This document shows, piece by piece, positions 60,972 through 64,000 of a DNA stretch of 64,000 nucleotides. Source of the stretch: CAYJLW01 sp964370965. Lineage in GTDB: Bacteria > Actinomycetota > Acidimicrobiia > UBA2766. The translations under genes were made by a program, and so were the position numbers. The notes under the pieces are model-generated. The model was not told the DNA's origin. It was given only the letters and a program-made list of their open reading frames with translations, and searched no databases. The stretch covers positions 66,106 through 130,105 of the forward strand of contig CAYJLW010000004.1 in assembly GCA_964370965.1 (NCBI GenBank), given 5' to 3'. Within the stretch, counting starts at the first letter, position 1. Each line of letters opens with the position of its first letter.

Positions 60972-62377
60972 GCCGCTGTCTCCGTGGTGTGCGGTGCCCC
61001 GGGGGCGAGCAGCGGCCACGGGCGCTCGCGTTCCACGACCCGGGCGAGGTCGAGGAGGAGGGCTTCGGAGAAGTGCGGTCCCAGCACCTGCATCCCCACG
61101 GGGAGTCCGTCGTGGGTGCCCGCCGGGATCGAGATCGCCGGGTTGCCGTAGATGTTCGACGGGATCGTGAGGGCCCCGTTGTTGCCGATGTGGACATCCT
61201 GGCCGTCGATGCGCGTGCGCAGGGGCCCGTCGGCGTCGAAGGCGACATCAGGGTTCGAGGAGGCGATCACGAAGTCGACCTCGTCGAAGAGCGCCGCCAT
61301 CTTCTCGTTCAGGTCCGTGCGGGCGGCCTCGATGCGGGCCCGCCCGGCGATGTCGTACATCTGGCGGGCCGCCTCCATGCCGATGGCGATCTCGGGTGTG
61401 AGGTCCTCGCGGCAGTCGGGCCAGCGTTCGCCGAGGGCCTGTACGACGCCGTAGATGCCCGAGAGCGCCCATTCGACGCTGAGCTGGGGGAGGTCGACGT
61501 CGACGTCCACGATGCGGAGGCCGGTGTCGGCGGCGAGCTGCTCGGCGGCCTTCACGACGAGCTCCTGCACGGCGGGGTGGACGACCGCTGCGCTGCCCAA
61601 GGAGGGGGCGACGGCGACGGTCCGGCCGGTGAGGTCCTGGGCGCCGAGACCGGCCTCCCAGCCCCCGACGCGGGGGAGACTGTAGGGGTCGCGGCGGTCG
61701 AAACCGTTGCCCATGTCCAGCCAGCGGGCGGTGTCGCGCACGGAGCGGCTCAGGCACCCCCACACGGCGGTCATGGAGCCCACGGACATGTGCGGGCCCT
61801 TCGGGTAGCGGCCGTAGGTGGCCTTGAGGCCGAGGAGGCCGGTGAAGCCCGCCGGGATGCGGATGGAGCCACCCCCGTCGCCACCGGTGCCGATCGTGAT
61901 CAGCCCTCCGGCGACGGCGGCGGCTGCTCCCCCGGAGGAGCCGCCCGGGGTGCACTCGAGGTTCCAGGGGTTGCGGGTGATCCCGTTCAGCTTCGTGCGC
62001 GTGAGGTTCACACCCCCGAACTCGCTCGCCGTCGTCATCCCGAACAGGACGGCCCCGGCCTCACGGAGGCGTCCGATCACGGTGGCGTCGTGGTCGGACA
62101 CGTTGTCCCGCAGGGGTAGGGACGCTCCGGTGTCGGGCCAACCGGCGACGCTGTCGAGCTCTTTCACGCCCACGGGGACGCCGCCCAGGGGCGCCGAGAC
62201 GTCGGCGGTGTCGGCGGCGGCGAGGGCGCGGTCGGCATCGATGTGCGAGAAGGCGTTCAGCGGGGAGCGCTCGACGGCGGCGAGGGTGGCTTCGAGCTCC
62301 TCGCGGGGGGTGCGTTCCCCGCTGCGGAAGGCTTCGACGAGTGAGTAGGCGTCGCCGGGCCACGGTGTGTCGGACAT
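60968..62377 (-). CDS. Amidase signature family hydrolase
   Basis: ATG 62377 has GGGGGAA upstream and gives 469 residues. The Ser-cis-Ser-Lys triad is visible: Lys in GVPVGVKELDS (about residue 72), cis-Ser in the CTPGGSSGGAAAAV block and the nucleophile in GTGGDGGGSIRIPAGFTGLLGLK. The C-terminus has NPAISIPAGTHDGLPVGMQVLGP. The amide substrate is unknown. It is co-transcribed with the PLP decarboxylase and divergent from a TetR gene. Confidence 0.92.
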   Translation of the reverse strand: MSDTPWPGDAYSLVEAFRSGERTPREELEATLAAVERSPLNAFSHIDADRALAAADTADVSAPLGGVPVGVKELDSVAGWPDTGASLPLRDNVSDHDATVIGRLREAGAVLFGMTTASEFGGVNLTRTKLNGITRNPWNLECTPGGSSGGAAAAVAGGLITIGTGGDGGGSIRIPAGFTGLLGLKATYGRYPKGPHMSVGSMTAVWGCLSRSVRDTARWLDMGNGFDRRDPYSLPRVGGWEAGLGAQDLTGRTVAVAPSLGSAAVVHPAVQELVVKAAEQLAADTGLRIVDVDVDLPQLSVEWALSGIYGVVQALGERWPDCREDLTPEIAIGMEAARQMYDIAGRARIEAARTDLNEKMAALFDEVDFVIASSNPDVAFDADGPLRTRIDGQDVHIGNNGALTIPSNIYGNPAISIPAGTHDGLPVGMQVLGPHFSEALLLDLARVVERERPWPLLAPGAPHTTETAA

Positions 62378-62421
62378 GGTGATTCCCCCGTCTTCGTGTT
62401 CGTGCGGCCAGTCTACGCTAG

Positions 62422-62441
62422 AATTGGACCATCGGCCAATT
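62422..62441. promoter_or_regulatory. Candidate TetR operator between amidase and tetR
   Basis: AATTGG...CCAATT with an 8-base centre lies in the 85-base divergent gap, 21 bases before the TetR GTG. The AT-rich arms stand out in this DNA. Confidence 0.5.
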
Positions 62442-62462
62442 AATGCAGGACCGAGGTGTGCG

Positions 62463-63146
62463 GTGAAGACCGAGAGGACCAGGCAGGGGGACGGGCCCCG
62501 GCGGGGCCGCCCCCGCGCCTCCTCCAGCGAGGACACGCGGGCGGCCATCCTGCGCGCCGGGCGCCACGCCTTCGCCGACTCCGGCTACGAGGCCACGTCC
62601 GTGAAGCAGATCGCCGAGGCCGCCGGCCTCACCCACAACGCCCTGTATCACTACTTCCCCTCCAAGGAGGCGCTCTTCCGTGCTGTGATGCAGGACGCCG
62701 ACGGCCTCCTCCTCGACGTGTACCGGGAGGCCGTGGCCGGGGTGAGCGGCTTCACGGCCCGCATGGCGGCACTGGTGGACGCCACGCAGGCTCTCCACGC
62801 CGCCGACCCCAGCCTGGCGGCGTTCCTTTCCCTCGCCCAGGTCGAGAGCCACCGCCTGCGGGGCCCCGCGCCCGCCAGCCCCGCGACCTCCCCGGAGGCC
62901 GGCGACGTCATCAGGTTCCTCGCGGGGCTCGTCGACGACGCCTGGCGGGCGGGCGAGCTCGCCCCGGACGTCGATCCGGCGGGGGTCGTGGCCATGATCC
63001 TCGCCGGGACGCTCGGCCTCGCCCTCTATGCCACGCTCATCGACCCGGTCGCGCAGGAGCCCATGTTCGGCGCCTGGCGGGCCCTCGTGACCGGGACGCT
63101 CGTCACGGCGCCAGTGCAGGCGCCGGGTCACGCCCGGGCGCCGTGA
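62463..63146 (+). CDS. TetR-family regulator
   Basis: GTG 62463 gives 227 residues. The HTH is at about residues 25-70: TRAAILRAGRHAFADSGYEATSVKQIAEAAGLTHNALYHYFPSKEALF, followed by a C-terminal domain with QALHAADPSLAAFLSLAQVESHRLRG. Divergence from the amidase/decarboxylase operon and the palindrome in the gap make it the likely local repressor. Confidence 0.85.
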   Translation: MKTERTRQGDGPRRGRPRASSSEDTRAAILRAGRHAFADSGYEATSVKQIAEAAGLTHNALYHYFPSKEALFRAVMQDADGLLLDVYREAVAGVSGFTARMAALVDATQALHAADPSLAAFLSLAQVESHRLRGPAPASPATSPEAGDVIRFLAGLVDDAWRAGELAPDVDPAGVVAMILAGTLGLALYATLIDPVAQEPMFGAWRALVTGTLVTAPVQAPGHARAP

Positions 63147-63160
63147 CCGACCGGGCGCCA

Positions 63161-63204
63161 AAGTGATGTCGTTCTCCCGGTAGCCCGGGATAACGACATC
63201 ACTT
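63161..63204. repeat. Hairpin repeat, copy 4
   Basis: 20-base arms AAGTGATGTCGTTCTCCCGG and complement with one mismatch, loop TAGC. It lies between the convergent TetR and mazF-like genes and belongs to the dispersed family. Confidence 0.8.
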
Positions 63205-63222
63205 GGGCGGCGGCATCCGGCG

Positions 63223-63555
63223 TCAGTGCTGGTCGAGTCCGAGGGCGATGTTCAGAGCGCGGCGCAGGGCAAGGCGGTGTGCCGGACCCAGGTCGCCGCG
63301 GTGGCGGACGAGGGTTGACTTCGGGACGGTGAAGAGGTTGTCGCAGTTCACGACGGAGTCGCGGGTGAGGCCGCACTCCGGGCCGAGGGGGACCTCCGAG
63401 GGGATGCCCCGCACAGTGCTCGTGACGAGGGCGACGACGACGGAGGTGAGGACGGGCACCGCCACGTCGCGAGTGAGCACGACGACCGGGTGGCGCCCAG
63501 CGCCAGGGAGGGCGGCGTCGTAGACACCGCCGCGACGGACGGGGGCTCCGGTCAC
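63223..63555 (-). CDS. mazF: MazF/PemK-family endoribonuclease toxin
   Basis: GTG 63555 overlaps the antitoxin stop (GTGA). The 110-residue protein has the CcdB/MazF barrel: RRGGVYDAALPGAGRHPVVVLTRD, then VALVTSTVRGIPSEVPLGPECGLTRDSVVNCDNLFTVPKSTL, with the conserved Arg and Ser/Thr of the RNA site. MazF toxins cut mRNA at short sequences. It is coupled to an upstream ribbon-helix-helix gene. Confidence 0.88.
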   Translation of the reverse strand: MTGAPVRRGGVYDAALPGAGRHPVVVLTRDVAVPVLTSVVVALVTSTVRGIPSEVPLGPECGLTRDSVVNCDNLFTVPKSTLVRHRGDLGPAHRLALRRALNIALGLDQH

Positions 63556-63812
63556 CCTCGGCGCGGGCGGGCTGCGGACACGGCTTCGGCTGCCAGCTCG
63601 GCGCCGGTCTTGCCGGTCCATTGCTCTTGGGGGTGCTCGTCGTAGCCCAGCCGGTACGCGGCGGCGATGCGCTCCTCCTGCTCCCGGACGAGAACGAGCT
63701 TGATGCCCTCCCGCACGGCCTCGGCGCGGGACTCCCACCGCCCGGAGGCGATCGCATCGTCGAGCTCTGCGAGCGTGTCGTCGGGTAGGCGCACTGCGAT
63801 CTGTTGTGACAT
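63552..63812 (-). CDS. Ribbon-helix-helix antitoxin
   Basis: The 86-residue protein begins with a strand-helix-helix DNA-binding domain (QIAVRLPDDTLAELDDAIASGRWESRAEAVREGIKLVL). The acidic, flexible C-terminus (YDEHPQEQWTGKTGAELAAEAV) would neutralise the toxin. Overlap with the mazF-like gene and the small size are typical of type II modules. It should repress its own promoter upstream of 63812. Confidence 0.85.
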   Translation of the reverse strand: MSQQIAVRLPDDTLAELDDAIASGRWESRAEAVREGIKLVLVREQEERIAAAYRLGYDEHPQEQWTGKTGAELAAEAVSAARPRRG

Positions 63813-63915
63813 GCAGTCAGCATACCGGGATTCGGGGGCTCCCCTCCCACCCCGGGGGCCGGTCGGCTGCCGTACCGGCGAGGAGCGTCGTGGCGACCGG
63901 GCGGGCGGGCCACGA

Positions 63916-63951
63916 CCGGGCGCCGTGACCGACCTGGGCGCCAGAGTGATG
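63916..63951. repeat. Second copy of the segment flanking hairpin copy 4
   Basis: CCGGGCGCCGTGACCGACC then (T)GGGCGCCAgAGTGATG matches 63134-63168 with two small differences. It leads into AGTGATG, the arm start of the palindromic family, but what follows to 64000 is not a full hairpin. Confidence 0.55.
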
Positions 63952-64000
63952 CGGGTGGAACCGGGGAACCGGGGGAAGGGCGCCCCCGGGTTTTGTTGGG

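Overview
The window is high-GC actinobacterial DNA. The evidence is frequent GTG starts, strong codon bias, many TetR regulators, an F420-type luciferase-like oxidoreductase, a deazaflavin-dependent nitroreductase-type protein and mazEF-like genes. An uncultured Acidimicrobiia-like lineage is a reasonable guess, but this is inference because no rRNA or housekeeping marker is present. The sequence is a draft scaffold: two runs of exactly 100 N (13601-13700 and 36652-36751) are scaffolding gaps. Most genes lie in short operons with 4-base GTGA or ATGA overlaps. Several first genes have no Shine-Dalgarno but carry a TAnnnT -10 box 6-7 bases before the start codon, which suggests leaderless mRNAs.

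Layout, left part. 0-2 kb: the end of an APH/P-loop kinase fusion, a small unknown and a secreted CAP protein. 2-8 kb: an acyl-CoA synthetase, two striking hairpin repeats, a TetR/FAH-hydrolase/SnoaL/KOW-like cluster and a divergent F420-type oxidoreductase. 7.4-11 kb: an unknown membrane protein and an orphan type II DMSO-reductase-family molybdoenzyme. 11-13.6 kb: a split CheB / CheR-PAS pair. 13.7-17.3 kb: small metabolic genes and a YihY membrane protein. 17.5-25.8 kb: one giant secreted protein of 2767 residues built around about four repeats of 265-300 residues. 25.9-32 kb: two overlapping TetR genes, a shortened GH4-like protein, a Cas4/RecB-like nuclease, a polytopic membrane protein, a hydrolase and toxin-antitoxin-like fragments. 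32.1-33.1 kb: a PD40/PKD secreted protein interrupted by an in-frame amber codon.

33785-43149 is an integrative genetic element of about 9.4 kb inserted in the 3' end of a tRNA-Val(GAC) gene. A 46-base direct repeat of the tRNA end marks both boundaries. The element has a tyrosine integrase beside the intact tRNA and a divergent excisionase-like gene with an operator. It also has repeated arm-type sites near both ends and a chain of four overlapping genes: HTH, unknown 96 aa, RepA-like AAA ATPase and TubC-docking/zinc-ribbon. Iteron-like TGTCCGCCAA repeats lie in the ATPase gene. Cargo includes two predicted lipoproteins, one a PD40 propeller with near-identical tandem repeats. No conjugation genes were recognised.

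Right part. 43.4-45.2 kb: an ABC-2 exporter. 45.4-50 kb: pyruvate:ferredoxin oxidoreductase with a dihydroorotate-dehydrogenase-like partner. 50-52 kb: an acyl-CoA dehydrogenase behind a palindromic operator. 52.4-55.2 kb: a minus-strand operon with ApbE flavin transferase, a ferric-reductase-like heme membrane protein and three proline-rich membrane-anchored proteins that share short motifs; this is a good candidate for an undescribed electron-transfer locus. 55.3-59.4 kb: aminopeptidase N and an ABC1/UbiB kinase. 59.5-63.1 kb: a PLP decarboxylase/amidase operon with a divergent TetR. 63.2-63.8 kb: a ribbon-helix-helix/MazF pair. A dispersed palindromic repeat (TGATGc...CCCGG-4 nt-CCGGG...gCATCA) recurs between genes across the whole window.
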